Under the pieces are notes generated by a model. That model made no database searches and had not been told where the DNA came from. It saw nothing but the letters and a program-made list of their open reading frames with translations. A DNA stretch of 64,000 nt, taken from positions 310,001-374,000 of the forward strand of contig NZ_JAGYPH010000001.1 of the NCBI RefSeq assembly GCF_018343525.1, given 5' to 3'. Below are positions 29,142 through 38,742 of the stretch, piece by piece. A program made the position numbers and the translations under genes. Source of the stretch: Lederbergia citrea. GTDB lineage: Bacteria; Bacillota; Bacilli; Bacillales; Bacillaceae_C. How positions within the stretch are numbered: position 1 is the first letter of the stretch; every line of letters begins with the position of its first letter.

Positions 29142-29813
29142 ATGAGAAAAACAAATCATTTATTGCCAAGACTAGCTATTTTTACAATTGGGCTGCTCGT
29201 TATGTCACTTGGGATCGACTTAATGATTATTTCGGATTTTGGAGCTTCCCCTTGGGATGTTTTACATGTCGGTTTATTTTATCAATTTGGTTTGTCAATT
29301 GGTACGTGGTCGATTATTGTAGGCCTGTTTATATTAGGAAGTTCTGCCCTGATGATGAAAGAATGGCCTCAGTTTGGCGCCTATTTAAATATGATCTTAA
29401 TTGGTATTTTTATTGATATGTATATGCTGCTGCCGTTTTTAACTGAGCCTGGCAGCTGGATAGGAAAAACAATCATGTTTTTTATAGGTATGATTATTTA
29501 CGCATATGGTATGGGGATTTATCTTTCTGCTCAATTAGGCGCTGGTCCCCGTGATAGTTTTATGCTGGCCATGCAAGTGAAAACTGGCTGGAAAGTGGCC
29601 AATGTAAGACGCTTTATGGAAGTTGCTGTGCTAATAACTGGCTGGCTGCTCGGAGGTCCGGTGTTTGTTGGAACAATTGTATTCAGTGTTGCAGCAGGAA
29701 CTTTTATAGGGCTGGCACTGCCGCAGTGCAAAAAGCTGACAGATACATTTTTGAAAAATGAAAAGTTGAAGAACTTATTTAACCGCAATGAAATAGAACG
29801 GGGTGCAAGTTAA
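29142..29813 (+). CDS. YczE/YitT-family membrane protein
   Basis: A 223-residue integral membrane protein with five or so predicted helices. It contains the repeated motif seen in the YczE/YyaS/YitT family: LMIISDFGASPWDVLHVG (about residues 27-45) and LSAQLGAGPRDSFMLAM near residue 130. Function is unknown. B. subtilis YczE influences surfactin production by an unknown route. It ends with a 1-bp overlap with cymR (TAATG), so it is translationally linked to the sulfur regulator. That makes sulfur-compound transport one possible role, by inference only. Confidence 0.75.
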   Translation: MRKTNHLLPRLAIFTIGLLVMSLGIDLMIISDFGASPWDVLHVGLFYQFGLSIGTWSIIVGLFILGSSALMMKEWPQFGAYLNMILIGIFIDMYMLLPFLTEPGSWIGKTIMFFIGMIIYAYGMGIYLSAQLGAGPRDSFMLAMQVKTGWKVANVRRFMEVAVLITGWLLGGPVFVGTIVFSVAAGTFIGLALPQCKKLTDTFLKNEKLKNLFNRNEIERGAS

Positions 29814-30232
29814 TGAAAATTTCTACAAAAGGGCGTTATGGATTAACGATTATGATTGAATTGGGGAAAAGACATGGAGAAGGTCCAATATCTTTAAAGT
29901 CGATTGCCCAGACACATAATCTATCAGAGCATTATCTTGAACAACTAGCAGGTCCGCTTCGCAATGCAGGGCTTGTTAGAAGTATAAGAGGAGCATATGG
30001 CGGATATGTGCTTGCTGATGAACCAGCAAAAATCACTGCAGGAGATATCATCCGCGTGCTGGAAGGACCCATCAGTCCTGTCGAGGGAATTGAGGACGAA
30101 GAACCGGCAAAACGGGAATTATGGATGAGAATCCGAGATGCAGTGAAAGAAGTGCTAGACAGTACAACGGTTGAAGATTTGGCAAATCATAAAGATGATG
30201 GCAGTTCCGAACCGTATATGTTCTATATTTAA
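29813..30232 (+). CDS. cymR: Rrf2-family cysteine metabolism repressor CymR
   Basis: A 139-residue Rrf2 regulator starting MKISTKGRYGLTIMIELG, with a winged helix-turn-helix (ISLKSIAQTHNLSEHYLEQL, about residues 26-45, and the wing VRSIRGAYGGY). There is no cysteine at all, so the Fe-S cluster ligands of IscR are absent. That agrees with CymR, which senses O-acetylserine through complex formation with CysK. It sits directly before the cysteine desulfurase gene, the arrangement seen in B. subtilis. Confidence 0.92.
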   Translation: MKISTKGRYGLTIMIELGKRHGEGPISLKSIAQTHNLSEHYLEQLAGPLRNAGLVRSIRGAYGGYVLADEPAKITAGDIIRVLEGPISPVEGIEDEEPAKRELWMRIRDAVKEVLDSTTVEDLANHKDDGSSEPYMFYI

Positions 30233-30251
30233 TTGAAATAAGGTGGGGCAA

Positions 30252-32523
<2,272 letters not shown>

Positions 32524-32527
32524 AATG

Positions 32528-32560
32528 AGGCTGCTCAATAATGAGCAGCTTTTGTTTTTT
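32528..32560 (+). terminator. Terminator after mnmA
   Basis: GCTGCTCA pairs with TGAGCAGC, followed by TTTTGTTTTTT. Confidence 0.85.
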
Positions 32561-32682
32561 GTTTAATAAAACCTAACCCGCTTTTAATCATTTGTGTCCC
32601 TCCTCATTCGGTGGGATATTTTTTTGAATTAAAATGTTGTTTTTGACCAGACAGATTGTCCAATCGATACTCGTCTCCCCTT

Positions 32683-32691
32683 CATATAATA
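32683..32691 (+). promoter_or_regulatory. Possible sporulation-type -10 element of the Arg/Cys-rich gene
   Basis: CATATAATA fits the CATAnnnTA pattern of mother-cell sigma-K -10 boxes and lies 46 bp upstream of the start. No properly spaced -35 AC is evident, and TATAAT inside it could equally be a sigma-A -10. Confidence 0.3.
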
Positions 32692-32736
32692 GTTATTGAA
32701 GTCGCGACTTTAATAGCAATAAGGAGGGATGAGTAT

Positions 32737-32892
32737 ATGTTCTTTGAAGATGATTTCTTACTTGGCGAAGAAGACCGCAGAAGAAGGCGGATAAGATTAG
32801 AGTGTAGATGCCGTGAAGTAAGAGAAGAACGCGTACGTGAGCGTGATTTCGAGTGCAGATGTAGAGAGCGCCGCCACAGATGTGATTTCTAG
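32737..32892 (+). CDS. Arg/Cys-rich 51-residue protein of unknown function
   Basis: A 51-residue protein with 17 arginines and 5 cysteines. An acidic/hydrophobic head (MFFEDDFLLGEED) is followed by five consecutive Arg and two copies of an ECRCRE motif (residues 22-27 and 39-44), then RHRCDF. ATG 32737 follows an excellent AAGGAGGGATG site, and a terminator follows the stop. It is therefore a complete single-gene unit between mnmA and the TPR gene. The composition recalls small Bacillus spore-coat or crust proteins (charged repeats, Cys pairs for cross-linking), but I do not recognise a family. Metal or nucleic-acid binding are alternatives. Confidence 0.75.
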   Translation: MFFEDDFLLGEEDRRRRRIRLECRCREVREERVRERDFECRCRERRHRCDF

Positions 32893-32902
32893 TAAGAAAA
32901 GA

Positions 32903-32930
32903 AAAGGCCCGGGCGACCGGGCTTTATTCA
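32903..32930 (+). terminator. Terminator after the Arg/Cys-rich gene
   Basis: AAAGGCCCGG pairs with CCGGGCTTT around a 4-nt loop. Confidence 0.8.
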
Positions 32931-33109
32931 TTAAGTAGGGCAATATATCAGCTTGATCCATGCTTTCTCATAAAGGAAAAAAGTGGAGAGCATATAATAT
33001 AGAAAAAACCAAAAAATAAGTAGAATATTTTATGACTTAAACAATTCACTCTTAGAAATTATTTTAATAGTTTTCTGAAAAAACAGAGAGTATGTGAGGA
33101 TGAAATAAT

Positions 33110-33241
33110 GTGGAGCAAAAAATACATTCCATTCTTAATAACAAAAGTGAACTAATAAAATATCAAAATCAAGTAGCCATTTTTCACTCCCAAATTCATT
33201 CAAAGGAACCGTCCGAATTAATAGTGGACATTTTAATGTGA
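33110..33241 (+). CDS. Doubtful 43-residue reading frame
   Basis: GTG 33110 with a weak GAGGATG upstream opens a frame encoding a polar peptide starting MEQKIHSILNNKSELIKYQN and ending before TGA at 33239. The peptide has an amphipathic look and no known domain. It lies in AT-rich DNA where such frames occur by chance, so it may not be real. Confidence 0.25.
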   Translation: MEQKIHSILNNKSELIKYQNQVAIFHSQIHSKEPSELIVDILM

Positions 33242-33385
33242 ACGGAGTTGGTGAAAAACAGACCTATTTCCCTCAATATTTTATCGCTTTTACATCCTTG
33301 GTTCTTCTGTGAAAAAGCAGAAAAATCAGGGTTATTTTTTTATTAGGGGTAATATTATCCTCGTTCAGTATATACATGCAATATA

Positions 33386-33394
33386 TGCTATAAT
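33386..33394 (+). promoter_or_regulatory. Extended -10 promoter of the TPR/recD2 operon
   Basis: TGCTATAAT lies 32 bp before the TPR gene start. No clear -35 is visible. Confidence 0.45.
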
Positions 33395-33426
33395 TCCCTT
33401 ATCAAATACGGTACGGAGTGTGAATA

Positions 33427-34098
33427 ATGGACAAGAATTTACAAGGTATTGAATATTTACAGCAAGGAAATTATGAGAAAGCGATCCAAATGTTTACGGA
33501 AGCCATTGAGGAAAATCCGACAGACGCAGTTGCTTATGTCAATTTTGCTAATGTGCTTATTTCTGTTGGAGAGCCGCAGCGTGCGGAGCAATTTTTAAAA
33601 AGAGCAATCGAAATTGATGAAAAAGCATCTGCAGCTTATTATAGCTATGGAAATTTATATTTTAACCAAGAAAAATATGATGAGGCAGCTAGTATGTTTG
33701 AAAAAGCATTAGCAATCGGACCAGAATCAAATGACTTATACTATATGCTAGGTATGTGCTTCGTCAATCTTGGGCGAAACGAACTTTCTCTTCCCTACTT
33801 ACAAAGAAGTATGGAGCTTGATGAATCCGATATCGAAGCTAGATTTCAATATGCTCTGGCACTGGCACGTTCAGGTGCGTACGATGGAGCGATTGAGCAA
33901 TTAGAGAAGGTAACGCTCGGTGCGCCTGACCATGCAGATGCATTCTACAATCTTGGTGTTGCCTATGCAGCTCACGAAGAAGACGCAGGAAAAGCATTAG
34001 CATGTTTTGAAAAGGCGCTTGCCATTCAACCAGGACACTCTCTTGCGGGAAATGGGAAAAAACTAATGGAATCGGCTTTGGCAGAAGAAAAAGAATAA
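33427..34098 (+). CDS. Tetratricopeptide repeat protein (YrrB-like)
   Basis: A 223-residue soluble protein made almost entirely of about six TPR units of 34 residues (for example NYEKAIQMFTEAIEENPTDA, then KYDEAASMFEKALAIGPES). It forms a superhelical protein-binding surface without a catalytic domain. It corresponds in order to yrrB of B. subtilis, next to recD2. The specific partner is unknown. recD2 starts 30 bp downstream, indicating co-transcription. Confidence 0.9.
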   Translation: MDKNLQGIEYLQQGNYEKAIQMFTEAIEENPTDAVAYVNFANVLISVGEPQRAEQFLKRAIEIDEKASAAYYSYGNLYFNQEKYDEAASMFEKALAIGPESNDLYYMLGMCFVNLGRNELSLPYLQRSMELDESDIEARFQYALALARSGAYDGAIEQLEKVTLGAPDHADAFYNLGVAYAAHEEDAGKALACFEKALAIQPGHSLAGNGKKLMESALAEEKE

Positions 34099-34128
34099 CC
34101 CACGGAAAATTTAGGGGGTGGTTCAAAA

Positions 34129-36522
34129 ATGGAAGGTCAAAATTCACTTGATTTGTTTTCAGAACATGAAAAATACATAAAAGGGCGACATCTCGTTACG
34201 ATTTTTCATAATGAACAAAATCTATATTCAGTCGTTCGTATTCGCGTAGATGAAACGAATGAAGAAACAAAAGATAAAGAAGCGGTCATTACCGGTTATT
34301 TTCCAAAAATACATGAGCAGGAAACATATATCTTTTATGGTCAATATAAAGATCATCCGAAATTTGGACTTCAGTTTCATGCCAAGCACTTTAAAAAAGA
34401 AATGCCGAAGACAAAACAGGGTGTTGTCACATATTTATCAAGTGACTTGTTTAAAGGGATTGGCAAGAAAACGGCAGAACGGATTGTCGATGCTCTTGGG
34501 GAAAACGCCATTAGCCAAATACTTGGAAATCCTTCACTGCTAGATAGTATCCCGAAGCTTGGTCCAGAAACAGCTAAGGAATTATACGATACGTTACTTG
34601 AACATCAAGGCTTGGAACAAGTGATGATTGGCTTGAGTCAATACGGCTTTGGTCCGCAAATTTCGATGAAAATCTACCAAGTTTATAAAGATGAAGCTTT
34701 AACGACTTTGCAAAAAAATCCGTATCAGTTAATTGAGGATGTCGAAGGAATTGGTTTTGGACGGGCGGATGAACTCGGCTCGCAGCTCGGTATTACAGGG
34801 AATCATCCAGACAGAATTAAAGCGGGTTGTCTTTATGTACTAGAACAAGAGTGCATGCAAAATGGACATGTTTATTTGGAGGCTGCTGACCTGCTTGAAA
34901 GAGTAAAAATCCTGCTTGAAGACAGCCAGCCTGTAGAAATTCCTTTTCAAGATATTTCAACCGAAGTGATTAAGCTTGAGGAAGAAGGAAAAATTATTGG
35001 TGAAGAGAAGCGCATTTATATGCCATCTCTATTTTTTTCCGAAAAGGGGATTGTTACTAATATTCATCGAATCATGGAACAAAAGGAATACGCTGATCAA
35101 TTTCCGGAATCTGAGTTTTTAATCGCGCTTGGAGAACTCGAAGATCGGTTAGGCGTCCAGTATGCCCCCTCCCAAAAAGAAGCTATACAGACAGCCTTGA
35201 TGAGCCCGATGATGATTTTAACAGGTGGACCAGGAACGGGAAAAACAACCGTTATTAAAGGAATTGTTGAGCTATATGCTGAACTTCATGGTTGCTCGCT
35301 TGATCCTCATTCATATAAAAAAGAAGAGCCATTTCCAATCCTTTTAGCAGCCCCGACTGGAAGGGCTGCTAAAAGAATGGCAGAGTCAACGGGGCTTCCT
35401 GCCATGACGATCCACCGGCTATTAGGAATGACTGCACAGGATGGATACGACTCCGAAGACGAGCGGCAGGTTGAAGGTAAGCTGCTTATTGTGGACGAAG
35501 TGTCAATGGTTGATACGTGGCTTGCCCATCAACTTTTGAAGGCATTGCCAAATCATATTCAAGTCATTTTTGTAGGGGATGAAGATCAGCTTCCATCTGT
35601 AGGTCCAGGACAGGTGTTAAAGGATTTACTAAGATCTGAAGTGATTCCGACAGTCCAATTGACTGACATTTACCGACAAGCAGAAGGTTCATCAATCATT
35701 GAACTGGCTCATGAAATTAAAAAAGGACTGACGCCTCCTGATCTCATCAAACCACAGGCAGATCGCTCATTCATAAAATGTCAAGGTGCACAAATTGGTG
35801 AAGTTGTAGAAAAAGTAGTAAAAAATGCAAAGAAAAAAGGTTATACGGCTAAAGATATTCAAGTACTCGCACCGATGTATCGAGGTCCGGCGGGAATTGA
35901 TAATTTAAATATGATTTTGCAGGAGATTTTTAATCCCAACTCCGACAAAAAGAGGAAAGAGTTATCTTTTGGGGATGTAAAATATAGAATCGGCGATAAA
36001 GTATTGCAACTTGTTAACCAGCCTGAACAAAACGTATTCAATGGTGATATGGGAGAAGTCATTTCAATCTTATATGCCAAGGAAAACACAGAAAAGCAAG
36101 ATATGGTTATCGTCTCATTTGAGGGAACTGAAGTAACGTACACAAGAGCGGATTTAACGCAAATTACTCATGCTTTTTGCTGCTCGATCCATAAATCACA
36201 GGGAAGTGAGTTTCCAATTGTCATTCTTCCGGTAGTCAGAAGCTACTATCGCATGCTTCGCAGGAATTTGCTTTATACAGCGATAACTAGGAGCAAGCAA
36301 TTTTTAATTTTATGCGGTGAGGAAAGTGCATTTCGAATTGGGATTGAACGGAAAGATGATCAACAAAGAAAAACATCCTTGTACGAAAAACTTGCTTTGA
36401 ATCACACTTCGTTTCAAGAGGACGGCGATACGGAGCCTAAAGTACTCACTGAAGAAACATTGATGATGATTAACCCGATGGTAGGCATGGAAAATGTTTC
36501 GCCTTATGACTTTATGGATTAA
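34129..36522 (+). CDS. recD2: RecD2-type ATP-dependent DNA helicase
   Basis: A 797-residue SF1B 5'-3' helicase of the RecD2 (YrrC) family, which lacks RecBC partners. The N-terminal region has an OB-like part and helix-hairpin-helix segments (GIGKKTAERIVDALG, then GIGFGRADELG). Walker A is GGPGTGKTT near residue 366, Walker B is LIVDEVSMVD, and later motifs include FVGDEDQLPSVGPG and AITRSKQFLILCG. It acts at replication forks and in mismatch repair in Bacillus. Length is normal and no motif is lost. Confidence 0.96.
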   Translation: MEGQNSLDLFSEHEKYIKGRHLVTIFHNEQNLYSVVRIRVDETNEETKDKEAVITGYFPKIHEQETYIFYGQYKDHPKFGLQFHAKHFKKEMPKTKQGVVTYLSSDLFKGIGKKTAERIVDALGENAISQILGNPSLLDSIPKLGPETAKELYDTLLEHQGLEQVMIGLSQYGFGPQISMKIYQVYKDEALTTLQKNPYQLIEDVEGIGFGRADELGSQLGITGNHPDRIKAGCLYVLEQECMQNGHVYLEAADLLERVKILLEDSQPVEIPFQDISTEVIKLEEEGKIIGEEKRIYMPSLFFSEKGIVTNIHRIMEQKEYADQFPESEFLIALGELEDRLGVQYAPSQKEAIQTALMSPMMILTGGPGTGKTTVIKGIVELYAELHGCSLDPHSYKKEEPFPILLAAPTGRAAKRMAESTGLPAMTIHRLLGMTAQDGYDSEDERQVEGKLLIVDEVSMVDTWLAHQLLKALPNHIQVIFVGDEDQLPSVGPGQVLKDLLRSEVIPTVQLTDIYRQAEGSSIIELAHEIKKGLTPPDLIKPQADRSFIKCQGAQIGEVVEKVVKNAKKKGYTAKDIQVLAPMYRGPAGIDNLNMILQEIFNPNSDKKRKELSFGDVKYRIGDKVLQLVNQPEQNVFNGDMGEVISILYAKENTEKQDMVIVSFEGTEVTYTRADLTQITHAFCCSIHKSQGSEFPIVILPVVRSYYRMLRRNLLYTAITRSKQFLILCGEESAFRIGIERKDDQQRKTSLYEKLALNHTSFQEDGDTEPKVLTEETLMMINPMVGMENVSPYDFMD

Positions 36523-36536
36523 GAGAGAGAATATAA

Positions 36537-37091
36537 ATGTTCGGAAAGGCAGGGGATTCTTTGCGGACATTTTCTCTTTTAAAAGGGATGCCTGTTTATG
36601 ATTATAACGGCGATTTGCTTGGCGAAGTTTGTGACATTTGTATTGGAAAAGAAGGAAAGGTATCTGATATTCTACTGCAAGCAAAAGGGCTGATTGGAAA
36701 GAAATTTAGGCTGCCAATCAATCAAGTGCTCTCTTTTGGAGCAAATGCGATCATGCTTTCAGATAACAAGGGTCTTTCTAAATATCAAGAGCAAGATTCC
36801 GAATATACAATGCATCATACTAAGCCGCTTTTGAAAAAGAATGCCTTATCTGAGCAAGGAGAACAACTCGGATTGCTAGATGATGTATATTTTTTGGAAG
36901 AAGTGGGCACAATCGTAGGGTATGAACTGACAGATGGTTTCTTTTCTGACATAGCACAAGGAAAACGTATAATTCGAACTCCCCATCCACCAAAGATTGG
37001 AAAAGATGCCATTATCGTGTCGGTAAATAAGCTGCGAGGTGGCATGAACTATGATGAAATGTCCGAATTGCCAAAGCAAAGACCTAGGTAA
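36537..37091 (+). CDS. PRC-barrel domain protein (YrrD-like)
   Basis: A 184-residue protein with two PRC-barrel-like halves. The first has MPVYDYNGDLLGEVCDICIGKEGKVSDILL (shown in two parts: MPVYDYNGDLLGEV and CDICIGKEGKVSDILL). The second has QLGLLDDVYFLEEVGTIVGYEL. Such domains bind RNA or proteins, as in RimM. The function here is unknown. It follows recD2 by 14 bp. Its last 41 bases are also the first bases of the zinc-ribbon gene in another frame. Confidence 0.8.
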   Translation: MFGKAGDSLRTFSLLKGMPVYDYNGDLLGEVCDICIGKEGKVSDILLQAKGLIGKKFRLPINQVLSFGANAIMLSDNKGLSKYQEQDSEYTMHHTKPLLKKNALSEQGEQLGLLDDVYFLEEVGTIVGYELTDGFFSDIAQGKRIIRTPHPPKIGKDAIIVSVNKLRGGMNYDEMSELPKQRPR

Positions 37092-37239
37092 AATCGGCAT
37101 CAATCAATATTATTGCTGGAACTGTTTCATTGAACTGACTGTTGGAGGGAGAACCATTCATACTCATCAAGTTGAGGAAGACGGATCCCTAAGTTCTCTT
37201 GACGATTTGTTTGATGAGCAGGAAAGAAAATTGAGCTGA
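37051..37239 (+). CDS. Small zinc-ribbon protein
   Basis: A 62-residue protein whose first half is a zinc ribbon with two CxxC knuckles (MKCPNCQSKDLG and YYCWNCFIEL). The second half is acidic and ends DDLFDEQERKLS. It may bind nucleic acid or act as a small adaptor. Two adjacent ATGs (37051, 37054) follow GAGGTGGC. The start lies 41 bp inside the preceding PRC-barrel gene, so translation is probably coupled. Confidence 0.75.
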   Translation: MMKCPNCQSKDLGKIGINQYYCWNCFIELTVGGRTIHTHQVEEDGSLSSLDDLFDEQERKLS

Positions 37240-37245
37240 TCAAAA

Positions 37246-37293
37246 AGGTAGTTCTCCCATTATCACGATAGATGGGAGAGCTATTTTTATTTT
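37246..37293 (+). terminator. Terminator after the zinc-ribbon gene
   Basis: TAG-TTCTCCCAT pairs with ATGGGAGAG-CTA and is followed by TTTTTATTTTT. Confidence 0.85.
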
Positions 37294-37352
37294 TCCCCTT
37301 CCGGATAAAAATTACCAAAACCGGAAAGCTAAAATGAAGAGGGGGAAGAGAT

Positions 37353-38429
37353 TTGAAGCAGCGTCGACTCCGGATTCTATATAATCTTGGAATTATCTTG
37401 CTTATATTTATCATTCTGTATTGTTTTCTCTTAATTAAGCCGCTTTGGAAACCAGTGTTTACAACTGTTTGTATCGGTATCCTGCCTTTTTTAATTAGCG
37501 GATTTATCGCTTTTTTACTTCACCCACTTGTCGTAAAACTAGAAGCAGTCGGTATGAAAAGAGTTATCGCCATCATTCTTATTTATTTTCTGTTTTTTGG
37601 TGGCATTGGATACGCTTTTTATTTAGGTATTCCGATGATGATTAAACAAATGCAAGAGTTTTCTGAGCAGCTTCCTTTTTTATCTGAACAATATAAACAA
37701 GGGGTCGACAATTTACAAGCATCTACTTCAACTTGGCCAGATGGCTTACAAGATCAACTAGATAAACGAATAAACGCCTTTGAAAAGTGGTTCGAACAAT
37801 TTTTTGCTAGAAGTGCCAAAATATTCGTTCGTCTCATTGATTTTATCTTTGTAGTTGCTGTTATTCCGTTTATCTCCTTTTATTTACTCAAGGATATTCA
37901 GGAAGTGAAAAAAGCAGCATGGTATATGACACCAAAAAAATGGCGCCATAGTGGGATAGAATTTTTAGCTGCAGTTAATTCGTCATTAGGTGGATATATT
38001 CGTGGCCAGCTACTCGTTTGTGCGATTGTTGGATCGGCAGCTGCAACTGCGTTTGGATTAATAGGAGTGCAATATCCGATATTGCTAGGGGTAATCATCG
38101 CCACTACGAATATCATTCCATATTTTGGTCCGTTTATAGGTGCAGTTCCAGTGGTCGCCATCGCTTTGTTATCATCAGTAAAACTAGCTATCATCGCTGT
38201 CATCATCGTTTTTGTACTTCAATTTATTGAAGGGAATATTTTATCCCCGTACATCGTTGGTAAATCGCTTCATATGCATCCATTGTTTATTATCGGAGCG
38301 CTTATTATCGGAGGGGAAGCTTTTGGAATCATTGGCATGATTGTTGCTGTCCCTACTTTAGCTATATTAAAAATAGCCATCATTCATTCGCGCGACTATT
38401 TAATTCGCTCAAGACGGTCTTTGCATTGA
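37353..38429 (+). CDS. AI-2E (TqsA/YdiK) family transporter, YrrI-like
   Basis: A 358-residue membrane protein with seven or eight predicted helices and the extended cytosolic/peripheral segment of the AI-2E exporter family (DUF20). The conserved FIPYFGPFIGAVP-type motif appears as NIIPYFGPFIGAVPVV near residue 253, and ILSPYIVGKSLHMHPL near 295. Members export AI-2 or exchange Na+/H+; the substrate here is unknown. TTG 37353 follows GAGGGGGAAG. Its stop codon lies inside the -35 box of the alaS promoter. In B. subtilis gln transport genes separate yrrI from alaS; they are absent here. Confidence 0.85.
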   Translation: MKQRRLRILYNLGIILLIFIILYCFLLIKPLWKPVFTTVCIGILPFLISGFIAFLLHPLVVKLEAVGMKRVIAIILIYFLFFGGIGYAFYLGIPMMIKQMQEFSEQLPFLSEQYKQGVDNLQASTSTWPDGLQDQLDKRINAFEKWFEQFFARSAKIFVRLIDFIFVVAVIPFISFYLLKDIQEVKKAAWYMTPKKWRHSGIEFLAAVNSSLGGYIRGQLLVCAIVGSAAATAFGLIGVQYPILLGVIIATTNIIPYFGPFIGAVPVVAIALLSSVKLAIIAVIIVFVLQFIEGNILSPYIVGKSLHMHPLFIIGALIIGGEAFGIIGMIVAVPTLAILKIAIIHSRDYLIRSRRSLH

Positions 38430-38455
38430 CAAATATACCTTTGATTATCTATAAT
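38426..38455 (+). promoter_or_regulatory. Sigma-A promoter of the alaS leader
   Basis: TTGACA (38426-38431), an 18-bp spacer, TATAAT (38450-38455): both hexamers are consensus. The TGA of TTGACA is the stop codon of the preceding transporter gene. Confidence 0.8.
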
Positions 38456-38461
38456 TTCAAT

Positions 38462-38724
38462 ATACAATCAAATCACGATGAAATTGAAGAAGGATCTAAA
38501 TGTTATTGCCCATCTGAGCAATTAGATTGCAGAAGAGAGGAATTTCCCCGGCTGAAAGGAATTCCAGATGAAGAATAACAGTATGCCAATCCCGAGAGCA
38601 GCTAATCACTGCCGTTAACCGCGTTAAGGTACTGAGATAAAAGAGATGTTATTGCTCTTTTAAATTCAGGGTGGTACCGCGTTCTAAGCTTCGCCCCTGT
38701 CCAGGGGTGGAGCTTTTTTATTTT
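38462..38724 (+). promoter_or_regulatory. T-box leader of alaS
   Basis: The T-box core AGGGTGGTACCGCG is at 38668-38681. It is followed by a terminator (GCTTCGCCCCT with AGGGGTGGAGC, 38687-38724) ending in TTTTTTATTTT. Stem I occupies roughly 38478-38600, with GGCTGAAAGGAATTCC near its apex. GCC at 38584-38586 is a plausible alanine specifier. The leader would induce alaS when tRNA-Ala is uncharged. Confidence 0.88.
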
Positions 38725-38742
38725 CTAAAGGAGGAAGAAATA

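Larger units (their letters stand above)
32931..33426. other. AT-rich intergenic region
   Basis: About 500 bp with no conserved gene. It holds one weak 43-codon candidate (33110-33241) and the promoter of the TPR gene near its right end. I see no structured RNA. Confidence 0.5.
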
